Shown piece by piece: positions 23,508-23,889 of a DNA stretch of 23,889 nt. Location: the NCBI GenBank assembly GCA_958405585.1, contig CATYEP010000008.1, positions 1 to 23,889 on the forward strand, written 5' to 3'. Position 1 is the stretch's first letter, and the number at the start of each line of letters is the position of its first letter. This DNA is from an uncultured Eubacteriales bacterium (GTDB lineage: Bacteria; Bacillota; Clostridia; Christensenellales; Borkfalkiaceae). The position numbers and the translations under genes are program-made. The notes under the pieces are model-generated. The model ran no database searches and was not told where the DNA came from. It saw only the letters and a list, made by a program, of their open reading frames with translations.

Positions 23508-23889
23508 ATGGATTTTATAAAATCGCTGATGCGTCCGAAGCTGGATGCACGGCTTTTGCGAATGCGAGAGAGGGCAAAGGAAGGCCGCGATCCTTCTACA
23601 GAAGACGACACATTGCAACTTCTTTTGACGATTGCGAGGCTGAGCCGCCCCGAACGCATTCTGGAGATCGGAACGGCGGAGGGACTAACCTCCGTCGCGC
23701 TTCTTTGCGAATGTAAAAATGCGCGTTTGACGACGATCGAGCTGGACGAAGATAGATACTGCAAGGCGAAGGAGAATTTTGCGTTGTTCGGCGTGGAAGA
23801 TCGGGTCAATGCGATCCTCGGTGATGCGGCCGACGTATTGCCGTCGCTGGAAGGAGAATTCGGGCTGATTTTTTTAGACGGGCCGAAAG
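23508..23889 (+). CDS. Class I SAM-dependent O-methyltransferase, 3'-truncated
   Basis: The ATG at 23508 is 42 bases after the rnj stop and runs off the window after 127 codons. After an N-terminal helical region, motif I is ILEIGTAEGLTSVALL (about residues 53-68), motif II has TTIELDEDRYCKAKENF, and motif IV shows FGLIFLDGPK, the pattern of O-methyltransferase family 3. In Firmicutes a similar protein, TrmR (YrrM), methylates 5-hydroxyuridine in tRNA and is a plausible identity, but the truncated sequence cannot separate it from catechol-type relatives. Likely co-transcribed with rnj. Confidence 0.85.
   Translation, partial: MDFIKSLMRPKLDARLLRMRERAKEGRDPSTEDDTLQLLLTIARLSRPERILEIGTAEGLTSVALLCECKNARLTTIELDEDRYCKAKENFALFGVEDRVNAILGDAADVLPSLEGEFGLIFLDGPK

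Overview
The window looks like chromosome of an uncultured Clostridia-type (Firmicutes) bacterium, perhaps a gut Christensenellales relative. The basis is a T-box-controlled ilvBN operon, strong AGGAG ribosome sites, sigma-A style promoters with 17-bp spacers, rho-independent terminators, RNase J and a monoderm-style type IV pilus (T4P) cluster. The exact lineage is inference. I see no rRNA, tRNA, CRISPR array, transposase or phage gene.

Layout. 1-600: two small minus-strand genes that are tandem paralogues (the second starts at GTG and runs off the left edge), read from one sigma-A promoter whose spacer is a palindrome. 600-812: a small XRE repressor-like protein facing away from them. 850-3571: promoter, T-box leader (probable valine specifier), intrinsic terminator, ilvB, ilvN, terminator. 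3572-4219: AT-rich sequence without genes. 4220-5563: promoter, cre-like palindrome, two paralogous single-pass membrane proteins, terminator. 5638-13263: T4P cluster of one major pilin, three minor pilins, prepilin peptidase, PilM-like, PilC-like and PilB-like genes. 13300-16339: a four-helix membrane protein, an McrB-like AAA+ NTPase and a DUF2357-type partner with a zinc ribbon, closed by a long hairpin. 16340-17034: hairpin-rich intergenic DNA. 17027-19441: serC-serA on the minus strand. 19541-21385: a 584-aa coiled-coil protein with a glycine zipper. 21525-23465: RNase J with a basic N-terminal extension. 23508-end: start of a class I O-methyltransferase.

How the genes work together. ilvBN makes the first committed intermediates of branched-chain amino acids and appears to be switched by uncharged tRNA. 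serC and serA are consecutive steps of phosphoserine synthesis. The pilus genes form a nearly complete assembly machine lacking a retraction ATPase, PilN/PilO and a secretin. All four prepilins carry Ala, not Gly, before the cleavage site.

The best candidate for an undescribed system is the 13300-16283 triad. The AAA+ and DUF2357 genes overlap by one base (TGATG). The membrane-protein gene sits in the same reading frame as the AAA+ gene, separated only by one amber codon and 11 sense codons, and the AAA+ gene lacks a well-spaced ribosome site. That points to a membrane-tethered McrBC-like module.
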